This document shows, one piece after another, positions 12,000-24,900 of a stretch of DNA of 64,000 nt. How positions within the stretch are numbered: the stretch's first letter is position 1; each line of letters opens with the position of its first letter. Below the pieces are notes generated by a model. It searched no databases and had not been told where the DNA came from. It saw nothing but the letters and a program-made list of their open reading frames with translations. Both the position numbers and the translations under genes were made by a program. Origin of the DNA: Lichenostomus cassidix (taxonomy: Eukaryota > Chordata > Aves > Passeriformes > Meliphagidae); the NCBI GenBank assembly GCA_008360975.2, contig CM039193.1, forward strand, positions 4,082,501 to 4,146,500, in the 5' to 3' direction.

Positions 12000-14900
12000 T
12001 AACATCCCGTGGAGCAAACTCATCTCCAACGAGCTCCTGTTGGATGTGCTGGCACATGAGCAGAGAACTGAGCCTGATCCAGCTGGGCACAGCATCTTCT
12101 ACCCTGAAAATCCTTCCTGACATCTTCACCTGGAGCTGTTCACAGCATTCACCACTGAAAAGTGGGTTTTCATTGTTAGCACAAAACAGTCAATAAAGAA
12201 CTGATTGACAACCCCTCATAGAGCAAAACCAGCCCCAAAACAGATACAGCTTCTTGTGGCTGTGCAGCACTGCCTTCTGCTTAAGGGAAGGAAAAAATTC
12301 TGGAGCTCTTTGGGAACAACTGGATCAGTGCTTTCTTTGTTGTGCTGCTTAGCAAAATAACCTGGGTGAAACAAATCTTTGGTCTGAAAGCTGATTAGGA
12401 GGTACTAAGTTAAGGTATAAATGTGCTTGGTACATTTAAAAGCACTTGGTTTAAGATTTGCATGGAAGATGGGGTTTCAAATTTCGTGTTCAGAGCTAGG
12501 ACTTTTTCTGTCTCAATACTAAGGAAGATCTACAGGTAAAGAAATAATAGCACCTCCAAAATGCACGTGGATGAATTAAAGACTGCAAATGGGGCATGGT
12601 CTGAAACAGGGTTAGCTGAGATGACAGTTTCTCACTCCTCTTCCAAAATCACTGGACATTACTGTTTAAATAGAATTTGGCTGAGTTACCAATTAAAACA
12701 ATTTGGATTGAAAAAGGAAATATGGTATACAACAGCGAAATTTTTGATCCACTTGTAAGGTGACCAAAGTACAAGACAACAGAGGGGAAATGATCAAGGC
12801 AAGGCAATCTAGGACTTCTAAATGTAAGGATAAGCTGCAAAGTGCTCTGCAGAGGTACAGAAAAACCTTTAAATATTTAACTATAGTTGTTTTAAATGCA
12901 GATTGGGCTACATTTTCTTGGCATTGTGGATTTTTTTTCCATTTCAAGGCTAGCAAACATCCTGGAATCTTACCAATAGCCATGAAAGATTTAAAAATTT
13001 GAGTAACTGTGGTAAGAATGTGCACAGCTGATAAATAGGAAGAAAACATTTGGACTGTCTTACTGTTCATCCTAGTGTTTCACAAATTTCTTTATCTATG
13101 ACAACTGGAAAAGACCTAAGCTCACATTGAAACATTTAACCAAGAGTTCAAACACACATATTTTATACAGTGGTAGTTATATTTCTTTTGCCCATTGGAG
13201 CTCACAATGATAGTTTGCTTACAACCAGAGGGATCCAAAAAGAAATAATGCCAACACGCTCAGCATATTTCTAAAATATTTTTTCCGCTAAAATGTGCGT
13301 CATTCCAAAAACATGTCTGAGTGGTTATATTTTGGGTGAGGAACAAAATCAAGAAAAAGTGTCAAATACATCTTTATACTACAGTATTTCACAGTCTATT
13401 ATATAAGATGGTTATTTACACAAACAGAAGCCTAATATGTGCAAAAAGCAAGGTGGGGGGAACCTTAAATTTAGGATTTGCTAGAGAAAGGCAACAAATC
13501 TACAGGTGAACTGGGTAAGTAATTTAGGTCAAACTGGGTCATCAGGCTGGCTAAATCCTGAGCTGGCATCACACCAACATAAAACTTCTCCTTCCTTTAC
13601 AAAGGCTTCAACATTCATTGGACAGGGATATGTAACTTTGTACATTTTTTCTGTTCATCACGTCTGATTTTTAACTCAGGTGACACAACCTCTCCCTCCA
13701 CAGCTCCTACAGGTCCCTGCTTTGATTGCATCAATCAAACCACAAAACTTTTTGTTGCTCTCAGGTGAAGCAGGGCCTGTGCATCCCACAGGGGTCAATT
13801 CACCCTTCCTGCTCCTCCTGCAGGTTGGCAAGGTTGTGATGGGGCTGTGTGTGTGACAGAGCCCTGTAAATCCCTGAGCTTCACCTTCAGGGAGTGACTC
13901 CGTGGAGATCCATATCTCCCTGTCCCTGTGCTCAAGGATCCACCTTCACCTCTGCCCTGGGAAGGCTCTGGTCCTGCTGACAGGTCCCTGGTTCATGGCT
14001 TGCCTGGGGTGCTGAGCAAATCTTGCTACCAGAAGTTTCTGTGGCTGGAAATTAATTTGGCTCAATAGGTAACATATGACTGCAGGAATTTTGGCACGAG
14101 AATTAGGAGTTAAAATAAGAGAGAGCGCAGGGAAAAGGTTAGAAGGGCTAGTCCAAAGTGATGCTAAAGGCTTTACATGGCTGTGAATAAAAAGGAACTT
14201 GTAAATAGTGGGTTTGATAGTCTTTTCTGAGGCTTAGAAGTGACATTTCCTCTACTTCACCTTACTGCAATAATAACACAGATTTGCTATGCCACATTTT
14301 TCTAGAAATCTTGCAGGACACTGAAAGCTGACTATAACCTATTCATCCTTTCTGCACTCAGAAGAGTGTGTTCTTGGACCTTTAAAAATTTTCCATTTGG
14401 GGGAGTAGAAATGTCTCCTCTAAGACCCAATTAATCATTGCACGCTGTGAGGCACCTCTAATGTACAGATTTAACGAGACAAGCCTTCCTGGTTTAGTTT
14501 TTTCCACCTTTGAATAAGTACTCCTTGACACATAAAAATCAAATGTAAACAGCGCTAGGACCAAAACCCATGTTCTTGGAACCGCACCTAATTTAGAACT
14601 GTAAGAACTTGGGAATGTTTATATTTCATCCCTAAAGTCTTCATCTGTTTATATCTAAACTGCAATCTGAACTTAGACACAACTACAAGGCTCAGGGAAA
14701 TAGGAGAGCATTCCCTTGAGCCATAGTCCTGGAAATCCACCATCTTTTTTCTTCATTAATATCTAATCCCCATTTAGTAAGAATTTAGCTACTTTTATCC
14801 TGATGTGAAACTTCAGGGCTGCCTGTTTCACTCTGCTGCCTGCTGCTTCTAAATACAGCAGTGCTGGTGGCGGAGGTGGTGATTGTGAGTCATAAACACT

Positions 14901-17900
14901 CTGTCATTGTAACATGTCAGATTTGTCCAAAAGAAACATATTTTTATATCTTAGATTATTTTATTATTAGTTTAAGAAGGTTCGTTTAGCTCCTAGCAAA
15001 GCCACGAGGAAGAATTATGCACTTAAGCAGTTCTATCTCAGATGTGTAATGCCTTGCAGTCATTTAACATGCTGAGACAAACAAGAGAATCCCCAGAGTG
15101 CTCATCTACTATGGGACTTATTTCATACTGCATCAATAATGTAAATTGAGATGTGAAGATAGCTCCTTGTTTTTCTAAGGTATGATTACACTAGTGCAGA
15201 CAGCATCCACTCAGCTTCACTGGAAACACTGGAGTCAGCTCCCTGATAAAAACCTGGCCCATTCTTTATCTGAACAGAAGAAAAAATTATACTATCAACA
15301 GGAAATTGTTGGGAGCAGCCTGGCTTTGTGAGATCAGTTGTTTGCTGCAATGTTTTCCAAGCCCCAGGTGAAGTGTTGGAAAGCCCAGCGCAGGGGTTAA
15401 TATTTCTCTCTAATATGACTTCAGATGTTACTTTTTGTTCTTCTCAATGAACTACCCTTACTCGCATTTAATCACTGTGGTGAACAGCAATTAATATAAA
15501 CAGACCTCATACAAATTAATTCAGCTGGATTTTTTGAGTCTATGAGAGCTCACCCATGAAAAACTTGCACCATCTCACCTTGATACTTTTGGAAAATGGA
15601 AAGATACTTGGTGGAAAATGGAAGTCACCAAGAAATCCTTTTTTTCTCAGTTTGACCTCTTATCTGCCCCAGTAAGACACGCAGCATTATGCCTAGTTAA
15701 CATCCTGGTGCAGTGCCCGTATCTGCTATTGTACAATACATCGAACAAACATAAAAGACATCAATCAAAATCCTCAAAATGTCTTTTTCTGCCAAGATGC
15801 ATAAACGTTTCCTATCTCCCATCAAATTATTTTAATTACAGCTGCTGAGCTTCATAATTATTTTTAGCCAGGCTGGCTTTTCTGTTGTTATTGAACATAC
15901 GATATGCAATATATTGCATTTATACATCCTACTGGATTTTGTTATAGCAGAGCGACTCCTGTAGCTGAGATGGAGATTGTTTTTGTGTTATTATGAAACC
16001 ATTTGACCTTTAGCTGGAAATTTTCCAGAATTTTTAGTATCTTGCTAAAGATTTGAAGAGAGCAAGGCGGTGAGAAAAGAAAATTTTGTATGCTCTCTGG
16101 TTGTTTCCTTCTATGGCTTTTCTTCTTCTCCCCAAAATGTTTCATACTGATTATTTTTTTACAAAAACCCTATAGCTCCAAAATAAGTAAAACTGAAACA
16201 TGATATGGACAGATTCTTACTGACAAGAGGAGCCAAATCACTTTTTTTTCATGACTTGCTATAATCTAAGATCACAGAACCAGGACCTTTATCTTTTCAT
16301 GATCTTTGTTTTCAACTACACATCCTTAACTTTGCTTCATTTTAGGATCTCTCCCTGCAGGCAATAAAACATAAGGTAATTCCTGAAAGAAATAAAAAAA
16401 GTAAGCTTGGCTTCAGCTGAGTAAAACCAATTGGATTTCGAGTTTACACCAGCAAGAGCCTGTATGTTTGAGTGCCACTGAAACACACACCATCTATAAC
16501 ATGACAATAGTGATCCTCTTCTGAAAGACACTGCTAAATGTGCAAGTCACTTAGCCAGGAAGAATTTGTATTGCATTTCTGAAAGCAAAATTACAATAGC
16601 TGACAAAACATGAAAGTTTCATCATGGTGGATTACAATGCGCACAAGGAATTCAGAGGAATTTATCGTTACTCAACATTTCAGCTGAAGCTCTTTAATGC
16701 ATCTTTGGGGAACAGATTTGTCTCTGCACTCTGTAGAAAACCCATGTGCATAAAGAGGTTGGATTACAGAAACCTAGTAAATAATATAACAAACAGCTAG
16801 TTAGGCTACGCAGCCAGAAAAGCAAATATGTGTTGTTCTTACATTGCTGATCCCCAAAGAAAATATCTTTCTTTACAGCTAAAACAACTGTTTCTTTGCC
16901 CAGGAACTTCCATGACAGGAAGAGATTGGCAGCTGATTTTATGATTCCTTGTCCCTCCTTGCTTGTCATAGACCATGCATGAGCAGGTTTCTTTACATTT
17001 CAAAATACGTAACAGAGTGCTTGCAGATAGAAATCTTGATGCCACCTCTCCCTGTCAAGTAAGAAATGCTCTCAGCAGCTATGATTTCCAAAGATCTTGC
17101 CAAAAAAGGACAAGAAAAGCATGCAGCTGATATTTCTTAGACACAAAAGACAAAAAAATAAATAAATAAACAAACAGTAAAATGTCCTTTTGGCTGAAAG
17201 GAGACACAATGCCAACTGGCCTTGGATAAGGTCAGGAAAAAGTTTATCAACCTTAACACATTATTAAGAAAGACACCAGAGAGGAAAGGGAGGACATTCA
17301 GCTCTCAGCCAAGGAAATACTACTCAAATGTACAGAATGAAAACCCTGGTGGTAAATACTGAATCACAGGATACAAACAAACTTAGGGAAACAAACAGAA
17401 TGAACTGTCCTGAGCTCCATCCTGCAGCACATGGCACCTTATCCACCAGCTTCCAGACTGAACCTCATACTGCAGCATAAGTGTGACGTTGCTCAGTAGA
17501 CTTTTAATGTCATTAGCTTTCCTTTTATTACTCCAAGATATTTTAATTATTTAACCAAAAGAAACATTTTGAGCGATCTTTTTGGGAATAGTTCTTGGCC
17601 TTATACCATGTGTCATTAGTACCCATCGGGAGAAAACCAATTGTTTCTGCAAAGTTCAGGAGTGAAAAAATGTTTGGAAGAGTGATAAACAAAATCGGGA
17701 AAAATGTTACTGAAAATGGACAAGACTGACCATAAAATATCTGGAGGCAAAACTATGAGTTAGAAATGTGGCTTTGCATGAATTTATACATGTAGTAATT
17801 AAATGTGAAGGCCACAGTCTCTAAATGTGGAACTCTAGTTCTACAGAAGACACAGGTATGATCCTTTCAACATTATATTCAAGTGAATATAGCTGCGAGC

Positions 17901-17914
17901 TAAAGAACAGATAC
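12000..17914. other. long stretch without recognisable genes
   Basis: Mostly AT-rich. A 125-codon minus-strand frame at 12693-13070 has no domain. The segment 13680-14030 is GC-richer, without a repeat match. A perfect 16 bp palindrome lies at 15904-15919 and a short AAAT-type run at 17155-17176. No RNA gene, CR1 or LTR recognised. Confidence 0.5.
15904..15919. repeat. perfect 16 bp palindrome
   Basis: ATGCAATATATTGCAT reads the same on both strands. Each half contains ATGCAAT/ATTGCAT, which resembles POU-octamer or C/EBP half sites. In AT-rich DNA such a palindrome can arise by chance, so the functional reading is weak. Confidence 0.5.
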
Positions 17915-18240
17915 ATTCTAGGATGCTCAGACAGGAGTATATTTAGCAGGTGCACTTCTGTATTTCAGCCTGCTGTTGCCCCTGTGAGAATACTGTGTGG
18001 AGTTCTGGATCCTCACTTTGAAAAGTACATTGAAAAATTAGGCAATTATAGTAGAAAGTCATAGGAAACATTAAAGAAATTGAAAAAGATGCTGTCTCAT
18101 GGAAAAGCTCATTTAGCCTAACTCTGACGGGATCACAGAGCAACTTTATCACAGTCTGTAGAAATTGGACAATGGGCTGAAAGAAAGTTCCCTGACCACT
18201 CGCCAGCCTCATCTCAGGCTGCGGTGGATCCTGAGTTTGA
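17915..18240 (+). mobile_element. ancient CR1/L3-type LINE ORF2 C-terminal fragment
   Basis: The + frame from 17915 reads ILGCSDRSIFSR, then, about 17 residues on, VRILCGVLDPHFEKYIEKL. This matches the conserved end of CR1/L3-clade ORF2 (ILGC..R.I.SR … LEYCVQFW.P.FKKD..KLE). The nucleotide match carries on past the stop: AAAAAGATGCTGTCTCATGG, CATTTAGCCTAA, AATTGGACAATGGGCTGAAAG and AAGTTCCCTGACC follow the usual order. The copy is highly diverged, interrupted and lacks the RT core, so it cannot be active. Ends are approximate. Confidence 0.72.
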
Positions 18241-19229
18241 TTTTAAACTGAAACTACCCTAAAATTTTTGTCTGTTTCTGGCTTTTTCAGGCCTGGGTTA
18301 CACAGGAAGTCTTGGTGGCTGGGTTTGGTGTTCCCCTCTGCCCTTACCCGTGTTTTACCCTTGTATGTCCAGTTCTCACTGATGATCCTGAGCATTTTTG
18401 ATTTGCAAGAGCCCATGAAAAGACCATGTGCTACAGCACCAACTCACACCTGTCACCCAGGGTGGGCAACTGCTCCCAGCATCAGCAAACACTCTATGGT
18501 GGGATAATTCTAGGCTCAGTCTTACCCTTCTGCACATGGTCACCTTATTCTGCTCCCACTGATGTGGGAAGTGCTGCTTGCACTGCCTGGGATGTTTTTG
18601 CACTAATAAAGATCTCAAATTTTGCCTAGATAGGAAAAATCCTCCACTGATCCCAAACTCTCCTGCCCCACAGAGATTATTCTCAATGCCATCTCCAGGA
18701 AGGATCCCTGGAGCACACCCTCCCATCCACCTCTTGGGAAAGCAAACAAATGAGGATGTGGCCCCACGCCCTGCTATCATATATAACACTTTTAATCATC
18801 TTACCTATGAAAAGTGCCGCGTAAGCTCTTTTTATCTCCTGGCTAGTTTCATATTAATATATTATCTCCCTGCAACTTGTGACTACTTCCAGCTAGTGCC
18901 AGAGAAATAGGAAACTGTTTAGATGCATTCTCCTGTTCCTATGGCAAAAAATCAAAGAACGAAAAGGCGAAAGTATATTACGGAGAATTGAAAACAGGTA
19001 GCTTTTATTAATGTAGCTGATAGTGCTGTACAGTTCACTGTTCTTGTTTAATTGGGCTACATATTGATTCGATTGTGGCAATGCAACTAGACAAATGTTC
19101 CTTAATTACATTTTAAATTCAGCTTTCTGGGGCTGAAGGTGCTTTTGAAAGCCACACGGAGCTGCGGCCTCAGCTCAGCACAGGATAACTTAAAGTTGGG
19201 CTAATGCTGAGTGGTTGTGCCCAACACTG
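18241..19229. other. unannotated stretch
   Basis: No gene or repeat recognised. The part at 18380-18790 has open frames of 67 to 137 codons on both strands at once, none with a domain. It includes a modest GC rise at 18640-18760. Confidence 0.5.
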
Positions 19230-19440
19230 AACCACTGCAAAGCCTTCATTAAAATAAAAAGCAGCTCTGTAATGATATTTACATGACATTCAAAGTGCTC
19301 TTTGTTCTTACAATAAAATACATTCCAGATAATTCCACGCTACCAACCGTAGTTCCCATTATTCAATTTTTGCGATTTTTCTCGTGTAAGCAAAGATTTT
19401 TTGTAACATGTTCGCTAATTATTACTTTTGTAGGGAAAGG
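19230..19440. promoter_or_regulatory. candidate conserved non-coding block
   Basis: AT-rich sequence that nevertheless keeps about five CpGs (CACGCT, ACCGTA, TGCGAT, CTCGTG, TTCGCT) and carries ATTA/TAAT cores such as GTAATGATA and GCTAATTATTA. The look is typical of vertebrate developmental enhancers, but this is inference from composition only. Confidence 0.25.
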
Positions 19441-19454
19441 TTCAGAAGTATTTA

Positions 19455-19514
19455 GGCTCCTAGGAGAGTGAAGACAAATGCATTATAGAAATAATGCATT
19501 TAGCCTCCAGGAGT
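19455..19514. repeat. nested hairpin with flanking direct repeats
   Basis: A perfect 11 bp stem, AAATGCATTAT (19476-19486) and ATAATGCATTT (19491-19501), encloses the 4-base loop AGAA. It is flanked by near-identical TTTAGGCTCCTAGGAG (19451-19466) and TTTAGCCTCCAGGAG (19499-19513). CTCCTAGGAG is itself a palindrome. No known family recognised. Confidence 0.65.
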
Positions 19515-19689
19515 AACCCTCAGCTCACTTATAAAAGCTCTTGCCAGTCAAATCTACAGAATACAATTTGATTCAACTCTGGGGGAAGAAAGAAACACTT
19601 GCCTGCCTCCAAAGTTCAAGCAAAGATGCTTGAATTGCAGCTGCCAAGATGGGAGGTGGCAGAAAATGGAGGACTTGAATCTAGGGGGA

Positions 19690-20060
19690 GAATAAGTAAA
19701 AAAAATATTTATACATTCTGTCGTTCAGCTCTAATTGCTTCAAAGATTATTTATTTTTCATTTTTTTGGAAAATAGCTTGCAGCTTCTTAACATATTTTT
19801 CAAAGAAGGAGCTGGAAGGCATAATAAAAAGCAAGCAGGGATATGCTTTCCGAATAGTCTGAAATAATTAATGTGAGAATGCTTCCGCTTGAGCATTTTT
19901 TATGAACAAAAAATACATTATTTTTGCTTTTAAATTGGAGATAATTTGTTACACGGAAGTGGTGGTTTCTTTAATCTTGAAATAATGCTAATTACAATGG
20001 TATTTGGGATCTGAATTTTTGCAGAGCTATTCCCTCGTTTGCTGCTGACATAACGAAGTT
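19690..20060. promoter_or_regulatory. candidate conserved non-coding block rich in homeodomain cores
   Basis: The block contains AATAATTAATGTG, GCTAATTACAATGG, several TTATTT/AATAA strings and six isolated CpGs (TCGTTC, CCGAAT, CCGCTT, CACGGA, CTCGTT, ACGAAG). It lies just beyond the 19.2-19.5 kb block. No open frame explains it. Enhancer-like reading is an inference; conservation was not measured. Confidence 0.28.
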
Positions 20061-21329
20061 ACTTACAGACTTCAGAGGCTTGTGGCACAGCCCCACTTTG
20101 TTTGCCTGTTGTCCCTCTTGGTTTTCCAGTCTCAAACCTCATTACTCCCCTGATTTGATTATGTGGGGGTTTCATCTCCTCTAGTTCACTCCAGCTGCTG
20201 TTTGGAGCAATCCATGGTCCAAACACAATCATCTTAAGGTTCCTCATTAATTGCAGCTCTTCCCAGAGAGTGACCAAAGCTCAGGGTGACAGCTCAGCCC
20301 CAAGGAACAGCAGCATCTCCCCACACTACACCACACCCCAGCACATTTCCAGGAGGAAGGTAGGAAGGTTTTGTCTGTTTATTTTCCACTGAAAAGCAGC
20401 TTTTACTTGTTTTACTGTGGGATTGCCAGGGAGCTTAGTCATGGAGCTGCACTGGGCACCTGCACAAACACAGACAAAAAGCAAACCCAATCTTCGTGCT
20501 AAAATCTTGTAGTCAAAGTGTATCTCTGATCAGTTACATGGATGTGCCTGGACACTCCCTGAGCATCCCTTTGATTTCAAATCAAGGTCAGTTTGATTCA
20601 GCAGAGAGATGGATCCTGAGGCTTGAGGTCCTGGCCCCTCCTTTTCCATGGGCTCTTCCCAGAGGTGTTTGCCACACCGTGGGGCCACATGGCAGGAATT
20701 CAGTGGGTGTATTTACCTGCTGGAAAGCAAATGCAGGCACTGTTTCTGCAGCCACAGAGTTTCATTTGGCAGAGAAACAGGAGCTTATCCACCAGGCAAG
20801 GCTGACACTCCCTTGTCTCCACTCAGGGCTGAGTACACAAACAGAAACAACACGCTGCAGGTACACGGATGCGCCGCGTTCCTTTCTCCAGGCATCTTTC
20901 ATTATTCAGCAAGTTTTCACCACTGAACAACAAATTGTTAGTGGTAGAACAAGACAGGAACATGTGTTTGGGTACGGTGTGCTACCTGCAAAGCCTGGCA
21001 TCTTGCTCTGCTGGTCTGCAGTTCCCCACTCTGACAGGGTCAAAGCAGCAGACAAGACAGCAGTGAAGCTTCTGATAGTATTGAGAATGGGTGGATGAAA
21101 AAGCATTGCATCGTTCAAGGGAAGAAGATGATGAGAGTCCCTATTTTTGTGTCCTTTTGCAGGGCCAATATTACCTCTCCTCCATAAAATACATATATAG
21201 TCTGGAATAGGGAGCCAGGTGAGGTCTTAGGTAAAATGATTTCCAGGTTTCAGACCTGAGTTACCAGCAGGCTGACAGTGTTATTTGATGTGATCAAAGG
21301 AAAAGCAAGGAGCAGAGGGAATTGATTAC
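20061..21329. other. stop-poor stretch without recognisable gene
   Basis: Contains the longest open frame of the window, 200 codons at 20496-21098 (+). Two other + frames and one minus frame are open across parts of the same interval. The translated product has no signal peptide, membrane pattern or domain that I recognise, and no splice-flanked exon stands out. Most likely chance in GC-richer DNA. Confidence 0.5.
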
Positions 21330-21500
21330 AATGAGATTACTTTTTAGCTGTGCTGAGATTAGTGGTGAGCAAAACATCTGCAATGATATGTCAGGAAAAC
21401 AGACCCAGCTTTTATTTTGAAAAGTATTAGCTGGGTCTGAGGTAGGAAGACGCATAGACCTGTGAATCATCAGCATAGAGGTAGTAGTTAAATCTGTGTT
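21330..21500 (-). mobile_element. L2-like LINE reverse-transcriptase fragment with YADD box
   Basis: The minus strand reads NYYLYADDSQVYASSY. The catalytic YADD codons are at 21466-21477, in the sequence context of L2 LINE reverse transcriptase (…HLYADDSQ…). After a frame change the minus strand continues CFPDISLQM near 21390, matching the L2 stretch CLxDISxWM. The copy is frameshifted, has stops and is isolated from the rest of the ORF, so it is a fossil. Confidence 0.7.
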
Positions 21501-24500
21501 TTCAGATGAAGATGGATAAGGCCAAGCCTCTAAAATAAAATCAGAAATAGATTTGAAAGATGAACATGCAGAAAACAGAGATATTAGACCAAGAAACAAG
21601 TGTTAAGAAGGGTGGGGTTGAAGGATGTCAACAGTTCAAGGTAGTCACAGGTTCTCAAAAGGTTACCTGGTGCATCCCTCTGCCCTACAGCAAGATCAAT
21701 TATCCTCCTGTCTTTCCTTTCAGAAGTCTGTCTGCCCTGCTCTGGATGGCCTCCAACAACGGAGATCCCACAGCCTCTGCAGGCAGTCTACCTTAGTGCT
21801 TTATTATCCTGATTGTTTTGAAAGTTTCCTGATGTCTAACCGGAATCCTTCGCTGTAATTTAAGCCCATTATGTCATGTCCTTTCCATTATGCACAGATT
21901 GTTTCTGTCTTCCCTGCCGCAGTTTCTTCTGTAATTACTTTCATGTCCCCTCTCAAGCGCTTATTATTTAAGCTAAACAACCTCATTCAGCCAATCTGTC
22001 CTGTGAGCTCAGGGTTTGAGATGTTGTATTCAGGCTCCTCTCCAAGCAAACGACAACTTTTCTTGAAATAGGGAACACAACCAGGAAAAAGAGCATGGAC
22101 AGAGAAGGGATAACTTCCCACCTCTCCCAGGGATAGGTCTGTTTGAATATTGCATGTCACAGCAAGATGTCACCTGGACCCTCAGCCAGGCTGTGATCAG
22201 TGATGATCCCAAATCAGCCAGTTTTTTTTCTGTGTGTAATTGGGTGGCTTGTTATGCTTAAATACCATCGATTTGCACCCATAAGGCTTCTATTTCTGTG
22301 CTCAACTGCAACCTGGGCAGGAGTCTGTTCAGAAAGATCATTTAGCTGAGGATAGTGCATAGGACAGTGCATCTGTCCTCTGCATTTCCTACACATTGAT
22401 TTTTGATATTGCTCCTTTGGAGAAATGATAAAAAGCTATCAATCTAGAATCGAATTATTTTTCCATTAGACTTTGATGCCTATTGTGTCTGGGCCCAAAA
22501 GAGGTCTTAAATTTGTTATTTTCAGACTTCTGGAGTCTGTGAAATTTTCAGGATGACATTGTGTAAATAATATTTCTCATTTTCTTTTCCTGCAAATTTC
22601 TTTTTGGAAATAAGATGCTCCTCTATATTAAATGTTTATATTTGTTTAAAAATCTGAGCCTTGGTGTTTTCAATCAGTTTCTGCAAAAATATTTTCCATT
22701 ACCAAAAGTGCATATTCATGTTTTCTTATCTAAATGTCCCTTTCACAAAACATCTACAGGAAAGTATAGATTTCCAACGCATACAATGGCCCAGCATGAC
22801 TTTATATTGTCCCCAAACCGTTTGTCCCATCAGACACTCAGAGGAGTGAGTAAAACAGCCCACATTTATAGTTTCACTTTTTTTCCTCTTTCCCCCCCTA
22901 GCTATTAGCTCTAGAAGTCTACTCCTGTTGGCAACTCTTACTGCTGTGCAATAATTTACCAGCCACCAGCACCCCAGCATGCCTGTGATGGTGCAGCAGC
23001 ACAATCATTAGTTTCCATTCTGCAGTGGCAGGATGTGACAGGGAGTCTACGATTTCGGATGATTCTGGTGTCAACTAACTGTGACACTCCATCAAACCCT
23101 GCATCCTTAATGTCATGGAGAGTTACATCCTTTCATGGGTGATAAAGCCTGGGCATTCTGACAACCCTGGTTTAAGTGTCCTCGTTGGCCTCGCTAGGCT
23201 CATGTCACTTCATTGTTTTATAACTTAAATTGTCTCATATTGAAAATGAGGATTCAATTTGAGATTTTATTGTTAACCTTTAAGGGCCTTGGAGCTCAAA
23301 GTCTACTCAAGAGGTAAGTGAAGTTTATGCTCCAATTCTTAATCTACCTTCAGTTACAGACTTCTGCACACGTACCCCATTGCTTCCTGATAGCTGTCTG
23401 AAAACTTTCCAGCTTTTAGTGACAGAATAGAATGAATGTGGATCTTCAGCTGTTCCCAGCAATGTTTTTAAAGATGGGTTCATTTTTCTTCTGTTTGTTT
23501 GAATCTTGCCACTTGTTTCACCTTAAAATTTTATGTCAGATCTGGAAAGAATTGTTCTTGCCCAGCCTCCTCTTTGAGGAAAATGCTGTTAAAAAACAAA
23601 AATTCAAGGAAGCTTCCAAAGGGCAAATGCTAACTTTTGAATTGAAAATGCTTTAAATTTTAGTTTATAACAGGAATCTTCTTTGTTCTTCAAGTGGTCA
23701 TTTTTCTTTTTATTAAAACCTGTTATTATCACAGAAAGCATTGCTCTTTGTGAAGTAACATTTCAGTAGTCAAAACCCCAATTTTCCCTAAGGAAATATT
23801 TCAAGGGAAAACTTTTTACATGCCCTACTTAGCACCAAGTCTTCCCATTTAAACACCTCCACAAGTGGCCAAAGTTTCAAAAGAGATGCTCTTCCACTTA
23901 GGCACCCGAAGGAAGCGTTTGAATTCTGAGCAGCTTTTGAAACATCAGGCCACCTTGTTTGAGGTGTGCGAGAGAAAGATGTGCCCTTTTCAAGAGGTAG
24001 CTCCAACGACGGGTCCTTAAGAACTTTTGAAAAATTCCCCTTTAAGAAAAAGAGGATTAGATCAAGGCGTGAATATTCCAGGCATAAATACAGCTATAAC
24101 TCTGAAATCCATCCCTACTGCACGTGTTTATATGGCATTACAGCTTGCTTTCTTTATGTTTTCAGTGCAAGTGTTTTGCATAGGGACTTGAACGGATTAC
24201 AAATCAGCTACCTTCAGAACAGCACAACAATTGTTGCTGTTGAGAAAGGTGCTGTTTTCATTGCACAGAAACACACCTAATTTCTGCTTCTGAAGTTGAG
24301 CTTTCTTGAGGCCAGGGCTGACATCCAGCATGCCATTAGGTGTGGAAAGAGGTCCATCGAGCTCCAAACTGGCACAGAGCTTGCAAAAACTAAGCTTAAA
24401 GAGAAGTGGATCCAAGCCAATCCCACTGTCAGCTCTCAGATCTACTCTCCTGTTCTTCCCCTGGAACAAGTAACCTTTTGCCCTTCCATTTTGTAAGGCA

Positions 24501-24900
24501 TAAACTAACTTCTTAATTAGGATTATTTTTTCCCCCGCTGGAAAATGTATTAGCAAAGATTATTGTCAAGGCATAGAACTGTTTCCTCTTTATCTGGCAC
24601 AATGCTGCTGTAGAACAACCAAGAGGTTCACAGACCTCTCTACATCAAGATGATGTACAGTATTTGCAATAATAGCTCTGAGAATACCGTAAAATTGGGG
24701 GCTTTCAATTATGCTAAAGAGCACTCCTCCTTCTTTCTGTATATCACCCCTCCCTGTTTTAATTCTGCCATATGGACCCATCAAATTCTATTATTTTTCC
24801 TCAAATAATCAGGTCTGGCCACTTCACAATAAACCAACCTGAGAATATTCATTTGGATACACTTCATGGGATGCTAAGAAAATGTCAAACTTGAGGAAGG
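21501..24900. other. stretch between two L2-like fossils
   Basis: No gene recognised. The segment 21720-22070 resembles ordinary pyrimidine-rich intergenic sequence. No L2 sequence could be traced continuously between the fragments on either side. Open frames of 60 to 119 codons lack domains. Confidence 0.45.

Noticed and set aside
20496..21098. 200-codon + strand open frame, the longest in the window
   Set aside because: No domain, signal or family likeness; two other + frames and one minus frame are open over parts of the same interval, pointing to low stop density rather than coding.
24590..24784. Possible further L2 reverse-transcriptase sequence on the minus strand
   Set aside because: Translation shows no RT motif after the 24.9 kb fragment; only the piece at 24.92-25.04 kb aligns by eye.
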